Notes: generated by a model not told the origin, from the letters alone. A DNA stretch of 64,000 bases from Oscillatoria sp. FACHB-1406 (GCF_014698145.1 NZ_JACJSM010000016.1:62001-126000); one strand, 5' to 3'; shown: positions 44,756 to 53,719, counted from the first letter of the stretch. Translations and numbers: made by a program.

Positions 44756-46875
44756 ACTGCACCTCCTGCTGCGCGATCGACAACCCTAACCGCTCGCATC
44801 ATCCCCGCATCCATGTGATAAAGCAGATGGCAGTGAAACGCCCAATTTCCAGGCGCATCAACAGAGACTTCCACCGAACATTTTTCCGCCGGTTTGACGT
44901 TTAAGACGTGCTTGCGAGGTTTATACGCCCCCGCGCCATTATCAACTTCCATCCACATCCCGTGAAGGTGCATCGGATGTTCCATCATCGTATCGTTGAC
45001 AAAAGTCAGGCGCACCCGTTCGCCGTAGTACAACGTGACAATCGGCGATTCTGAATATTTCTTGCCATCAAACGACCACATATATCGTTCCATGTTGCCG
45101 GTGAGGTGAAGTTCTAGCTCGCGCTCGACAGTAAGATTATCGTTTCTCGGTACGAGGCTGCGGAGATCGGTATAGACGAGAACGCGATGCTCTAGAGTAT
45201 TTTCTAAGCCGATTCCGGGTTCGTGGAGGCGATTGCGAACCATCATCGGGACGGCGGCGTTACCCGCACCATGAGTATCGGAACCGTGGGGTTCTCCTTC
45301 GCTACCGTGGTTCATATTATGACCATCGGGCATAGAATGACCTTCGCTACCGTGATTCATGTTATGACCATCGGGCATAGAATGACCTTCGCTACCGTGA
45401 TTCATGTTATGACCATCGGGCATAGAATGACCTTCGCTACCGTGGTTCATATTGTGACCGTCTGGCATGGAATGACCTTCGCTACCGTGATTCATGTTAT
45501 GACCATCGGGCATAGAATGACCTTCGCTACCGTGACTCATGTTATGACCATCTGGCATGGAATGACCTTCGCTACCGTGACTCATGTTATGACCATCCGG
45601 CATGGAAGAATCGGAAGGCTGGCTCGTTTGCGGTTTAGAGTGTGCGTCATGTCCGGAATGTTGCTTAATCGAGCTTTTCTCCCCATCTCCCCGTCCCCCC
45701 GTCTCCCCATCTCCCCCTCTCCCCATCTCCCCATCTCCCCCTCTCCCGGTCTCCCCCTCTCTCATTTCATCGTGCATCATCCCCATATCTGCCATCGTTC
45801 GCAGGGGACGGGTGCGGCGAGGGGGAATGGCAGCAATTGCGCCCGGTTGGGTAGCGAGGGTTGCTCGGGCGTAGCCGCTGCGATCCATTGTTTCGGCAAA
45901 GATAGTATAAGGGCCGGGGCGCTCGGGTTCGACGATGACATCATAAGTTTCCGCGATCGCAATCCGAAATTCATCGACGGTAACGGGTTGAACGTTTTGC
46001 CCGTCCGCTTGCACGATTGTCATTTTTAAACCCGGAATTTGAATGTCAAAAAAGGTCATCGCCGAGGCATTAATAAATCGCAGCCGGACTTTTTCTCCAG
46101 GTTTAAATAAAGCTGTCCAGTTACTTTCCGGGGGCATCCCATTTAATAAATAGGTGTAAGTGGCCCCCGTCACGTCAGCAATATCGGTGGGATCCATGCG
46201 CATTTGCGCCCAGTCTAAATCTTCGCCAAAATTGCCAATCGTGCGACGTTGGTTGTTGTAATAGGTACTGGATTTTTTGAGGTTGCTGAGGATGCGATGG
46301 GGATCGGTATCCGTCCAATCGGAGAGCATGATGAGGTAATCGCGATCGTAACTGAAGGGTTCGGCTTCGAGGGGATCGATAATTAAAGCTCCGAAGTGAC
46401 CTTGTTGTTCTTGCAAACCGCTATGACTGTGATACCAATAAGTCCCGCTTTGTTGAACGGGGAAGCGATAGCGAAAAGTTTGTCCGGGTTTGATGCCATT
46501 AAAACTAATTCCGGGAACACCATCCATTTGAGCGGGAAGGATAATTCCGTGCCAATGAATTGATGTATCGGTGTTGAGGCGATTGCTGACGTTGAGGGTG
46601 GCAATTTGTCCTTCTTTGAGGCGAATGATTGGGCCGGGAACCGTACCGTTAACCGCGATCGCATCAGCAACGCGATCGCCGATTTTCAGGCGACTTTCTA
46701 AGACTTCTAAATCGATAACTTCAGGATAGCGATCGGGGCGTTTGAGTTCGCCGATGGGCTGATTTTGGGCGCGCGTTTTCGGGGTTAAAAGTTGATGAAA
46801 TCCGACTGTTAGCCCGAGGCTGGCGGCAAAACGGAGGAGGTTGCGGCGAGTCACGCTTGAAGTCAAGTAACTCAT
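44752..46875 (-). CDS. copA: CopA-type multicopper oxidase with Met/His-rich repeats
   Basis: The 707-residue periplasmic multicopper oxidase of the copper-resistance CopA family has an N-terminal twin-arginine signal (SVTRRNLLRFAASLG). Copper-site motifs are HWHGIILPAQMDG, YWYHSHSG, HPMHLHGMW and HCHLLYHMDAGMM. Between cupredoxin domains 2 and 3 lies an insert with the in-frame G-rich repeat (GETGRGGDGEMG) and seven 15-residue units SMPDGHNMNHGSEGH, rich in Met and His and probably binding Cu(I)/Cu(II). It oxidises Cu(I) to the less toxic Cu(II). Head of the copA-copB unit, divergent from the two-component regulator copRS. Confidence 0.93.
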   Translation of the reverse strand: MSYLTSSVTRRNLLRFAASLGLTVGFHQLLTPKTRAQNQPIGELKRPDRYPEVIDLEVLESRLKIGDRVADAIAVNGTVPGPIIRLKEGQIATLNVSNRLNTDTSIHWHGIILPAQMDGVPGISFNGIKPGQTFRYRFPVQQSGTYWYHSHSGLQEQQGHFGALIIDPLEAEPFSYDRDYLIMLSDWTDTDPHRILSNLKKSSTYYNNQRRTIGNFGEDLDWAQMRMDPTDIADVTGATYTYLLNGMPPESNWTALFKPGEKVRLRFINASAMTFFDIQIPGLKMTIVQADGQNVQPVTVDEFRIAIAETYDVIVEPERPGPYTIFAETMDRSGYARATLATQPGAIAAIPPRRTRPLRTMADMGMMHDEMREGETGRGGDGEMGRGGDGETGGRGDGEKSSIKQHSGHDAHSKPQTSQPSDSSMPDGHNMSHGSEGHSMPDGHNMSHGSEGHSMPDGHNMNHGSEGHSMPDGHNMNHGSEGHSMPDGHNMNHGSEGHSMPDGHNMNHGSEGHSMPDGHNMNHGSEGEPHGSDTHGAGNAAVPMMVRNRLHEPGIGLENTLEHRVLVYTDLRSLVPRNDNLTVERELELHLTGNMERYMWSFDGKKYSESPIVTLYYGERVRLTFVNDTMMEHPMHLHGMWMEVDNGAGAYKPRKHVLNVKPAEKCSVEVSVDAPGNWAFHCHLLYHMDAGMMRAVRVVDRAAGGAV
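45290..45605 (-). repeat. 45-bp tandem repeats encoding Met/His-rich copper-binding units
   Basis: Seven 45-bp units encode SMPDGHNM(S/N)HGSEGH within copA. Units are nearly identical at the DNA level, pointing to recent amplification. Plausible metal-dosage module. Confidence 0.9.
45679..45762. repeat. G-rich minisatellite within copA
   Basis: CTCCCCATC/CTCCCCGTC units, the same family as 18241-18381 and 62093-62275, lie in frame in the copA linker just N-terminal to the Met/His repeats, encoding EGETGRGGDGEMGRGG-type residues. Confidence 0.85.
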
Positions 46876-46908
46876 AGCGATTGAAGGGGTTAAATGAGAA
46901 TTGAGAAG

Positions 46909-47202
46909 TTAATTTTCGCGATTGCGTCGTCCGCTATTGAGCCATAACAGAGTACCGCTCGCGAGTAAAAACAGCACGCTCAGACCGTTGTAAAAAACGT
47001 ATACTGATTCTAAGTTAACAATCGCGAAATCTCCCCGATGGAGCGCTAGCAACCATTCCCACTCATCGGCGTTCCCAGTCTGAACGGCGATTTGAAAGCC
47101 GACACCTGTGATTAGTGTTATCAGCAGGGGCAGGAGAACAAGAGGGACAAGAGCGCGATGCAGTTGACGCGCTCGGCGCGACAGCGGGGTTAAGAGTTTC
47201 AC
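46909..47202 (-). CDS. Small membrane protein, PepSY-associated-like
   Basis: The 97-residue protein has a basic N-terminus (SRRARQLHRALVPLVLLPLLITLITGVGFQIA) leading into one membrane helix, a short loop with WLLALHRGDF, and a second helix (YNGLSVLFLLASGTLLWLN). The RxxHR...TG pattern resembles PepSY-associated TM proteins often found with copper and iron uptake genes. It lies 33 bp upstream of copA on the same strand. Function unknown; a copper-island role is inferred from position. Confidence 0.7.
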   Translation of the reverse strand: MKLLTPLSRRARQLHRALVPLVLLPLLITLITGVGFQIAVQTGNADEWEWLLALHRGDFAIVNLESVYVFYNGLSVLFLLASGTLLWLNSGRRNREN

Positions 47203-47328
47203 GGATTAGCTTGTTAAAAGTGTTAGCTGGATGGTGCGATCGAGATTTTCTATGCCCTCCAGACGCATTCTCGCTGAGAAGAATGTCGCTGAAGAGTCCT
47301 ATTGCTGGCGATTGAATTGCGCGGGAAG

Positions 47329-47517
47329 TTAGGAAGTTTTCCGGCTGGGTGTGGGGGTTCGATCGCCGTGACGATGCCCTCGATGCTTACTGCTGCAATT
47401 ATTCTGGATTTCTGATGAGAAGCGATCGCCATTTTCAACAGTAGCCAGCGCGGGGAAAACTCCAGAGATTGTCAAAGTTGTCGTTACAATTGCAAGGCTC
47501 ATTAAGATTCGCTTCAT
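47329..47517 (-). CDS. Small putative secreted protein in the copper island
   Basis: The 62-residue product starts with a convincing signal peptide (MKRILMSLAIVTTTLTISGVFPALA), then a short His/Arg/Cys-containing tail (NNCSSKHRGHRHGDR). It is the first frame of the minus-strand copper gene group and is divergent from copR by 125 bp. No family recognised. The His-rich tail could bind metal; the shortness keeps confidence low. Confidence 0.45.
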   Translation of the reverse strand: MKRILMSLAIVTTTLTISGVFPALATVENGDRFSSEIQNNCSSKHRGHRHGDRTPTPSRKTS

Positions 47518-47642
47518 TGTTGTTTATGGGGGTGAATAAAAGGGATATCTTTAGTATTTCAGCCGTTGATGAAATGGAGATGAAATCAAAGTTGATTTTG
47601 CTCGGTTTGGCAGTAATTGGCTCGAATCTTTGAGGGAGGGCG

Positions 47643-48338
47643 ATGCGAATTTTGTTGGTTGAGGACGAGTTTGATTTGGGAGAGGCGATTAAGCGAGTCT
47701 TGCTTCAGGAACGATATATCGTCGATTGGGCGACGGACGGGCAAATGGCTTGGAATTATTTGGATTGTGGGGATTTTAGCTATGCGATCGCGGTTTTAGA
47801 TTGGCTGCTACCGGGGCTTTCTGGACTGACGCTTTTACAACGAATGCGCGATCGCGGTTGGATAACGCCTGTCTTGATGCTTACCGCGCGCGATCGCATG
47901 GCTGACAAAATCGCGGGTTTAGATGCTGGGGCGGACGATTACCTCGTCAAACCTTTTCAAATGGAGGAATTACTCGCCCGTCTCCGCGCTTTGCAACGCC
48001 GTTCGCCTCACCTCGAACCTCAAATCCTTCGCGTCGGTTCCCTCTACCTCGACTGCGGAACCCGCACTGTTACCCAGCACAACCCAAATCAGCCGCCTCG
48101 AACGGTCGAACTGACTAACAAGGAATATCAACTTTTGGAATATCTCATGCGCCATCCCAATCAAGTTCTCAACAGCGAACAAATTCGCAATCAATTGTGG
48201 GAAGTGGGTGCGGAGGCGATGAGTAATGTTGTTGCCGCTCAAATGCGCTTGTTGCGACGCAAATTAGAAAGTTGCGGTGTAGAAGTGCCGATTGAAACGG
48301 TGCGGGGTTTGGGTTATCGTTTGAAAAGTTATCCCTAA
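47643..48338 (+). CDS. copR: OmpR-family response regulator, CopR/NrsR-like
   Basis: The 231-residue response regulator has a REC domain (E8-D9 pocket, phosphoacceptor D53 in VLDWLLPGLSG, K103-type KPFQMEELLAR) and a winged-helix DNA-binding domain (NKEYQLLEYLMRHPNQVLNSEQIRNQLW, VRGLGYRL). It is divergent from the copper resistance genes, the arrangement of copRS/nrsRS modules, so it probably activates them. Starts with ATG preceded by GGGAGG. The partner kinase lies 551 bp downstream, separated by a duplicated sequence. Confidence 0.9.
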   Translation: MRILLVEDEFDLGEAIKRVLLQERYIVDWATDGQMAWNYLDCGDFSYAIAVLDWLLPGLSGLTLLQRMRDRGWITPVLMLTARDRMADKIAGLDAGADDYLVKPFQMEELLARLRALQRRSPHLEPQILRVGSLYLDCGTRTVTQHNPNQPPRTVELTNKEYQLLEYLMRHPNQVLNSEQIRNQLWEVGAEAMSNVVAAQMRLLRRKLESCGVEVPIETVRGLGYRLKSYP

Positions 48339-48394
48339 TTTAGATCGCTTTTGGGGGTCGTTGCGGCAAACTGAATTTAGGGGCGAAATAGCGA

Positions 48395-48579
48395 GCAATT
48401 TTTTAAAATTTGGGGCTTGCTTTTTGGCAAGAATTTAGGTACTATATTTTTATAATGGGAATAGACGAGCTTATCTAAAAACGTCACCACTTCCATTATT
48501 AGATTATATGTCAATAGGGTAAAAAAAACAAGCCAAAACTCTTAAAAAACAGCCGATTTTTGTAACAAAAAGTTAACAC
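48395..48579. repeat. 185-bp direct repeat, copy 1
   Basis: Nearly identical to 48653-48838, offset 258-259 bp. Starts GCAATTTTTTAAAATTTGGGG and contains the hairpin CTTGC-TTTTTG-GCAAG and a TATAAT box (48451-48456). Confidence 0.92.
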
Positions 48580-48652
48580 ATTAAAACTCGAACTTCAACC
48601 GACCTGTGAACGCTCGTAAGTTAAAATGTTTTTGCAAACCGGAAATTTTCGG

Positions 48653-48838
48653 GCAATTTTTTAAAATTTGGGGCTTGCTTTTTGGCAAGAATTTAGGTAC
48701 TATATTTTTATAATGGGAATAGACGAGCTTATCTAAAAAACGTCACCACTTCCATTATTAGAGTATATGTCAATAGGGCAAAAAAAGCAAGCCAAAACCT
48801 TTAAAAAACAGCCGATTTTTGTAACAAAAAGTTAACAC
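48653..48838. repeat. 185-bp direct repeat, copy 2
   Basis: Second copy of the repeat, with one inserted A and a few substitutions. TATAAT box at 48709-48714. Its end lies 51 bp before the copS start, so it may drive copS. Confidence 0.92.
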
Positions 48839-48889
48839 GATCGACTTCAAAAGATAACATTTAAACGGCTAAATTGGGTTCGAGATCTC

Positions 48890-50251
48890 GTGGTAAATTG
48901 CCAACGCCTGTTTCAAAAAACCCGCTTCCGCCTCGCCTTCGCTTACAGCGGTGTAATGGGCTTGATTCTCGTCGGTTTGGGCATGGGAGTTTATCGCGCG
49001 ATCGCGCACGCCCATACCGTTACCATCGATCGCGAATTACAAACCGTCGCTGGAACCTTACACGACAGTTTGCAATGGAAACTAACAACTCCCGGCAAAC
49101 TCGAACCGAGCGTTGAAGCACTCCTCCCCAACCTTTGCCGCGTTCAAACCGCTTGTCGTAAAGCCCTGCCGCCCGTCAATCCCTACAGCCTCAGCGCCAT
49201 CAATCGCGGCAATTACTACATTCGCCTTTGGGACAGTTCCCAGCGCTTAGTTGCCGTCGCAGGTAACGATAGTCGCACGCTGCCCGCCCAATTTAACCCG
49301 CAACGGTGGCAGATGCTTCAAGACGGCGATCGCCAAACCTACCATCAAATCTCCCTGCCCTTGCATACGCGCGATCGCCAAGACTGGGGAACCTTGCAAG
49401 TCGGGCGATCGCTCCGAGACATCGAAGCCTACCTGACAATGGTACGCTGGTGCTTGGGCTTAGGAATTCCGATCGCGCTGCTTCTCGTCGCCTTAGCCGG
49501 TGGGGGCTTAGCGGGTTTCGCCATGCGCCCCGTTTACCGCGCCTATCGCCAAATTCAACAATTCAGCGCCGATGTCGCCCACGAACTCCGCACCCCCATT
49601 GCCGCGATGCTGGCCACCGTCGAATCTGCCCTGCGCGCGCCCCCAGAAACCGCCGAAAGCGATCGGGATTTACTCGCCATCTTGCAGCGCCAAAACCTGC
49701 GCTTGAGTCAATTAGTCGCCGACTTGCTGCTGCTGTCGCGTTTGGAACAGCAACCGCAACTCGAAAGCACCGCCTGCTGCTTGCAAGACATCGCCAGCGA
49801 TCTCATTGAGGAACTCTCCGCCCTCGCCCTCAAAGCCGATCTCGAAGTGAACCTCGAAACTGAAGGCGAACCCCTCCTGTGGGTACGCGGTAATAGCGAA
49901 CAACTCTACCGCTTGGTGAGTAACTTACTAATGAATGCGATTCAATATACCCCCTCCGGAGGCGAGATCGCGGTTAAACTCTACACTCGCAAGTCGCGCG
50001 CTTATCTCTGCGTTTGCGATACCGGAATTGGCATTGCACCCGCAATTCAAGGAAAAATCTTCGATCGCTTTTATCGCGGCGAGGAGGATCGCGCCCGAGG
50101 GCGGGGCGGGGCAGGTTTGGGACTCGCGATCGCCCAAACCATCGCCCTGCACCATCGCGGGCTTCTCTCTCTCGAAAGCACAGTTGGAAAGGGTAGTTGT
50201 TTCACCCTCGAACTGCCCTTGTGTCGCAACCCTCCCGTTAGCAGTTGTTGA
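48890..50251 (+). CDS. copS: Sensor histidine kinase, CopS/NrsS-like
   Basis: The 453-residue membrane kinase starts with GTG at 48890. An N-terminal membrane helix (AYSGVMGLILVGLGMGVYRAI) and a second (LGLGIPIALLLVALAGGGLAGF, about 190-210) enclose a periplasmic domain of about 150 residues containing Cys (NLCRVQTACR). The cytoplasmic H-box is VAHELRTPIAAM (H231), followed by N box NLLMNAIQYTP, CDTGIGIAP and GGAGLGLAIAQ. The periplasmic sensor domain is that of the RppB/NrsS/CopS type, which senses metal or redox in the periplasm. Pairs with CopR to control the copper genes. Confidence 0.88.
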   Translation: MVNCQRLFQKTRFRLAFAYSGVMGLILVGLGMGVYRAIAHAHTVTIDRELQTVAGTLHDSLQWKLTTPGKLEPSVEALLPNLCRVQTACRKALPPVNPYSLSAINRGNYYIRLWDSSQRLVAVAGNDSRTLPAQFNPQRWQMLQDGDRQTYHQISLPLHTRDRQDWGTLQVGRSLRDIEAYLTMVRWCLGLGIPIALLLVALAGGGLAGFAMRPVYRAYRQIQQFSADVAHELRTPIAAMLATVESALRAPPETAESDRDLLAILQRQNLRLSQLVADLLLLSRLEQQPQLESTACCLQDIASDLIEELSALALKADLEVNLETEGEPLLWVRGNSEQLYRLVSNLLMNAIQYTPSGGEIAVKLYTRKSRAYLCVCDTGIGIAPAIQGKIFDRFYRGEEDRARGRGGAGLGLAIAQTIALHHRGLLSLESTVGKGSCFTLELPLCRNPPVSSC

Positions 50252-50376
50252 TGCGTAGGGGAATTTTTTGATAGATTTTCAACTAAACTCGAGACTTGCT
50301 TCCCCACGGGGCAGCTTTCAATTCCGAGGAGAGAATCAGCGCCCCTGAAACCCCAACTCCCCTTTATTCAAGCAAT

Positions 50377-52350
50377 ATGCAAATCCAAGACAGAACGACA
50401 AGCGAACCGCCCAGCACCGCAGCCTTAGAAAACGCGATCGCGCGCAGCCAAGATTACCTCCTCTCCCTGCAAACCCCCGAAGGCTACTGGTGGGCGGACT
50501 TAGAATCTAACGTCACCATCACCGCCGAAGTCGTTCTCTTGCACAAAATTTGGGGAACCGACACAACCCGCCCCCTCCCCAAAATCGAAACCTACCTGCG
50601 CCGCGAACAGCGCGAACATGGTGGTTGGGAACTCTATTTCGGCGATGGCGGCGAACTCAGTACCTCCGTCGAAGCTTACATGGCGCTGCGGTTGCTAGGC
50701 GTTCCCGCCTCAGATCCCGCCCTACTCAAAGCCAAGCAATTCATCCTCAGTAAAGGCGGTATCAGCAAAACGCGCATCTTCACCAAACTGCACCTCGCGC
50801 TAATCGGTTGCTACGACTGGCGCGGACTTCCCTCAATTCCCGCCGCGCTGATGCTGCTGCCCGATAACTTCCCCTTCACCATCTACGAAATGTCGAGTTG
50901 GGCGCGGGGCAGCACCGTTCCCCTAATTGTCGTCTTCGATAAAAAACCCGTTTACATCGTCGAGCCGGGAATTAACCTCAACGAACTCTATGCAGAAGGC
51001 ATCCAAAATGTCAAGTACGAACTGCCGCGTCATAACGATTGGACAGACGCTTTCGTGTGGCTGGACGATGCCTTTAAATTCGCAGAAAGTAACAATTTGA
51101 TGCCCTTGCGCCAGGAAGGATTGAAAGCGGCAGAAAAATGGGTTATCGAACGGCAGGAAGCGACGGGGGATTGGGGCGGAATTATCCCGGCGATGCTCAA
51201 TTCCTTGCTAGCGTTACGCGCTCTCCATTACGATGTTAGCGATCCGATCGTCGATCGCGGCTTGAAAGCCGTCGATAACTTCGCCGTTGAAACCGAAGAG
51301 ACGTACTGGATTCAGCCCTGCGTCTCGCCGGTGTGGGATACTGCCTTAGCGGTGCGCGCGCTAGTCGAATCGGGGATAGAACGCGATCGCGCTGAACTGG
51401 TACGCGCCGGACAATGGCTCCTCGATAAACAAATTTTAAACTACGGCGATTGGTCGGTCAAAAATAAAACCGGCACTCCCGGCGGCTGGGCGTTTGAATT
51501 TGAGAATCGCTTCTACCCTGACGTAGACGATACCGCCGTCGTCGTCATGGCGTTAGATGTCTTAAAAATGCCAAACGAACCCGTCAAACAAGCCGCAATG
51601 AAACGCGCCTTGCACTGGATTCTATCCATGCAATGTCGTTCCGGCGGTTGGGCTGCCTTCGATATCGATAATACCCAAGATTGGCTCAATGCCCTGCCCT
51701 ACAGCGACTTAAAAGCAACCATCGATCCTCCCACCGCCGATGTCACCGCGCGGGTGCTGGAAATGTCCGGACGTTGCAACTTATCCCTCGGTTCTCAGTC
51801 CTTGCGTGATGCCCTCCTTTACCTCGCAGGCGAACAAGAAGCCGATGGCTCTTGGTTCGGACGTTGGGGTGTAAACTATATCTACGGTACGAGTGGAGCG
51901 CTGTCGGCTCTTTCGTTAATTGCTGCCGAATCCCACCAACGCGCGATCGAACGCGGTGCAGCGTGGCTAGTGCGCTGCCAAAATCCCGACGGCGGCTGGG
52001 GGGAAACCTGCGAAAGCTACAAAAACCCGTTTTTAAAAGGCAAGGGCGATAGTACCGCCTCCCAAACGGCTTGGGCGCTGACTGGATTAATGGCAGCAGT
52101 CGAGACAATGGAAAGTACAAACGCAGCAACCTCAACGGTAGGTGCAAGGGATGCCATCTCTCGCGGTATCGCCTACCTCCTCGAAACCCAGCAACCCGAC
52201 GGCAGTTGGGACGAAGTTTACTTCACCGGAACCGGCTTTCCCTGTCATTTTTACCTTAAATATCACCTTTACTACCAGCACTTTCCGCTGACGGCGTTGG
52301 GACGATATCGCACGATGCAATCTGTAGGGGCATCATTGGTGTTAACTTAA
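50377..52350 (+). CDS. shc: Squalene-hopene cyclase
   Basis: Shc cyclises squalene to hopene and hopanol for hopanoid membrane lipids; it is a monotopic membrane enzyme. The start chosen is the ATG at 50377 (MQIQDRTTSE), giving 657 residues, a normal length. The catalytic DxDD is DVDDTA starting at about residue 382, and several QW motifs are seen (e.g. QTPEGYWWADLES, MQCRSGGWAAFDI, CQNPDGGWGET, TQQPDGSWDEVYFTG). The C-terminus includes FTGTGFPCHFYLKYHLYYQHFP. It is not in an hpn cluster; a GT2 HpnI-like gene lies at 42.7 kb. Confidence 0.95.
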   Translation: MQIQDRTTSEPPSTAALENAIARSQDYLLSLQTPEGYWWADLESNVTITAEVVLLHKIWGTDTTRPLPKIETYLRREQREHGGWELYFGDGGELSTSVEAYMALRLLGVPASDPALLKAKQFILSKGGISKTRIFTKLHLALIGCYDWRGLPSIPAALMLLPDNFPFTIYEMSSWARGSTVPLIVVFDKKPVYIVEPGINLNELYAEGIQNVKYELPRHNDWTDAFVWLDDAFKFAESNNLMPLRQEGLKAAEKWVIERQEATGDWGGIIPAMLNSLLALRALHYDVSDPIVDRGLKAVDNFAVETEETYWIQPCVSPVWDTALAVRALVESGIERDRAELVRAGQWLLDKQILNYGDWSVKNKTGTPGGWAFEFENRFYPDVDDTAVVVMALDVLKMPNEPVKQAAMKRALHWILSMQCRSGGWAAFDIDNTQDWLNALPYSDLKATIDPPTADVTARVLEMSGRCNLSLGSQSLRDALLYLAGEQEADGSWFGRWGVNYIYGTSGALSALSLIAAESHQRAIERGAAWLVRCQNPDGGWGETCESYKNPFLKGKGDSTASQTAWALTGLMAAVETMESTNAATSTVGARDAISRGIAYLLETQQPDGSWDEVYFTGTGFPCHFYLKYHLYYQHFPLTALGRYRTMQSVGASLVLT

Positions 52351-52353
52351 GCC

Positions 52354-52465
52354 GAATGGCACTGACTTAAGGCTGGTGGGCGTTGCCCACCCTACGAAAT
52401 ATCAATAACGACGTTGTATACAACGTCTCTACGGCGATTTTTCAACTCTTGTTTCAGTGCCATTC
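52354..52465. mobile_element. MITE-like element with 12-bp inverted ends
   Basis: GAATGGCACTGA at 52354-52365 and its exact complement at 52454-52465 bracket 88 bp holding a GGTGGGCGTTGCCCACC palindrome. TTAAG-like sequence flanks both sides. A one-ended copy recurs at 53637-53682. The rest of the 52351-52687 spacer has no recognised gene. Confidence 0.6.
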
Positions 52466-52687
52466 AACTTAAGCCTAAGAGTAGGATCGGGCTGACCTGT
52501 TGAGAACGTTAGCCCGCTACGATATGATAAGAAATCCGGTTGAATGACCATAGTATGTTTATCGCCTCAGCCAGCAGGAAAGCCAATTTATAGTGGGGCT
52601 ATTTATCCGGATTTCATATGACTCACTACTCGCTCAAATCTCAATTTCTCCTCTTTTCTACAGGGTCTCATTAAAGCTACGAAATTC

Positions 52688-53473
52688 TTAAAGATCGGGT
52701 AAGTCGCCCAGTTGCTGACGATAGCGCTCCAGTTCTCTCTGTAGTTGCTCGATTTGTTGTTCGGCAGATTCCGCTCGTTGTTCGGCAGATTCCGCTCGTT
52801 GTCGTTCTTGTTCGGTTTGTTGTTCGGCAGATTCCACCCGTTGCCGCACTATTTCTAATTCCTCTTCCGTGCTAGCGTAGCGATTTCCCTCTTCATCAAA
52901 CCAATATAAAATCTCTCTTTCATATTCCCCATAATTGCGTACCCCTCGACCGATTCCTAGGTCAATTTCTGGCATCCATACCGGTTCTTGCACCTGCCAA
53001 TGATATCTTCCATTTATTAATTTATACACTTCCAATTTTTGATGGCTCTCGCCTCCGAATTGCCGGGGATTATAGATAACGTAGTACAGCACTCCCAATT
53101 GGGCATAGAGCGCTTCTTTACTGCTGTATTCTCCTCCAGGGGTTTTGGAGACGATTTCGAGGGCAAGGATGGGCGCAACGTTGTTTTCTTCCCACATCAC
53201 ATAGCTGCTACGCGGTTCCCCACCTTTGCACCGCTCGACATTGAGGGCTAAGAATCCGTCTGGGATAATCGGGACTCTGACATTGTTGCCGGTGGTGTGG
53301 TAGATAGCCATATCTACGCCGAAAAACCAATCTTGGCGTTCTCCCCAAATATATTCAAGGAGAAACAAGAGAAAGTTGGGAATAAAGTTTTGTTCTTCGT
53401 TATCCACGGGGGTATCGTCCGAACAGGGGAGTTCGGCACTGCTAGGGAGTTTTTGAGTTTCCGATTTTAGCAT
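52688..53473 (-). CDS. Uma2 family protein with C-terminal coiled coil
   Basis: The 261-residue protein has a Uma2/DUF820-type PD-(D/E)xK domain (about 40-185): RVPIIPDGFLALNV supplies the PD motif, ILALEIVSKTPGGEYSSKEALYAQLGVLYYVIYN the E-x-V-S-K and Lys. A C-terminal heptad-repeat coiled coil rich in Glu/Gln (AEQQTEQERQRAESAEQRAE) follows. This is a common cyanobacterial variant of the family. Function unknown. Located between two copies of a GAATGGCACTGA element. Confidence 0.86.
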   Translation of the reverse strand: MLKSETQKLPSSAELPCSDDTPVDNEEQNFIPNFLLFLLEYIWGERQDWFFGVDMAIYHTTGNNVRVPIIPDGFLALNVERCKGGEPRSSYVMWEENNVAPILALEIVSKTPGGEYSSKEALYAQLGVLYYVIYNPRQFGGESHQKLEVYKLINGRYHWQVQEPVWMPEIDLGIGRGVRNYGEYEREILYWFDEEGNRYASTEEELEIVRQRVESAEQQTEQERQRAESAEQRAESAEQQIEQLQRELERYRQQLGDLPDL

Positions 53474-53636
53474 TGGACTATCCCCCGACTTCTGGGTTTA
53501 TCTTTGAGTTTAGCAGACAGATTTCAAGGTCAGACAAGGGAACTGACTGAAGCATAATTGATAGATTGGAACAGTTAACCAAATTGAGCGACGCTGAAAA
53601 ATCATGGGGCGCAAACGTTGTTAATTGTCCACTGTT

Positions 53637-53682
53637 GAATGGCACTGACTTAAGGCTGGTGGGCGCTGCCCACCCTACTAGA
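53637..53682. repeat. Partial copy of the GAATGGCACTGA element
   Basis: The first ~45 bp repeat the left end of the element at 52354, including the GTGGGCGCTGCCCAC palindrome and CACCCTAC. No inverted partner end was found. It may be a truncated copy or a solo end. Confidence 0.65.
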
Positions 53683-53719
53683 CTCAAGTATACCGTTGCA
53701 ACTATAAGGAGAAAACTTA

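Larger units (their letters stand above)
48339..48889. other. 551-bp copR-copS spacer with duplicated sequence
   Basis: This unusually long gap for a two-component pair holds two copies of a 185-bp sequence (48395-48579 and 48653-48838) and an intervening ~73-bp segment. No coding region was recognised. Confidence 0.8.

Noticed and set aside
45223..46029. 268-codon open frame on the plus strand opposite copA
   Set aside because: It is a shadow frame produced by the 45-bp copA repeats (repetitive MTFATVIHVMTIGHR product) and shows no independent family signature.
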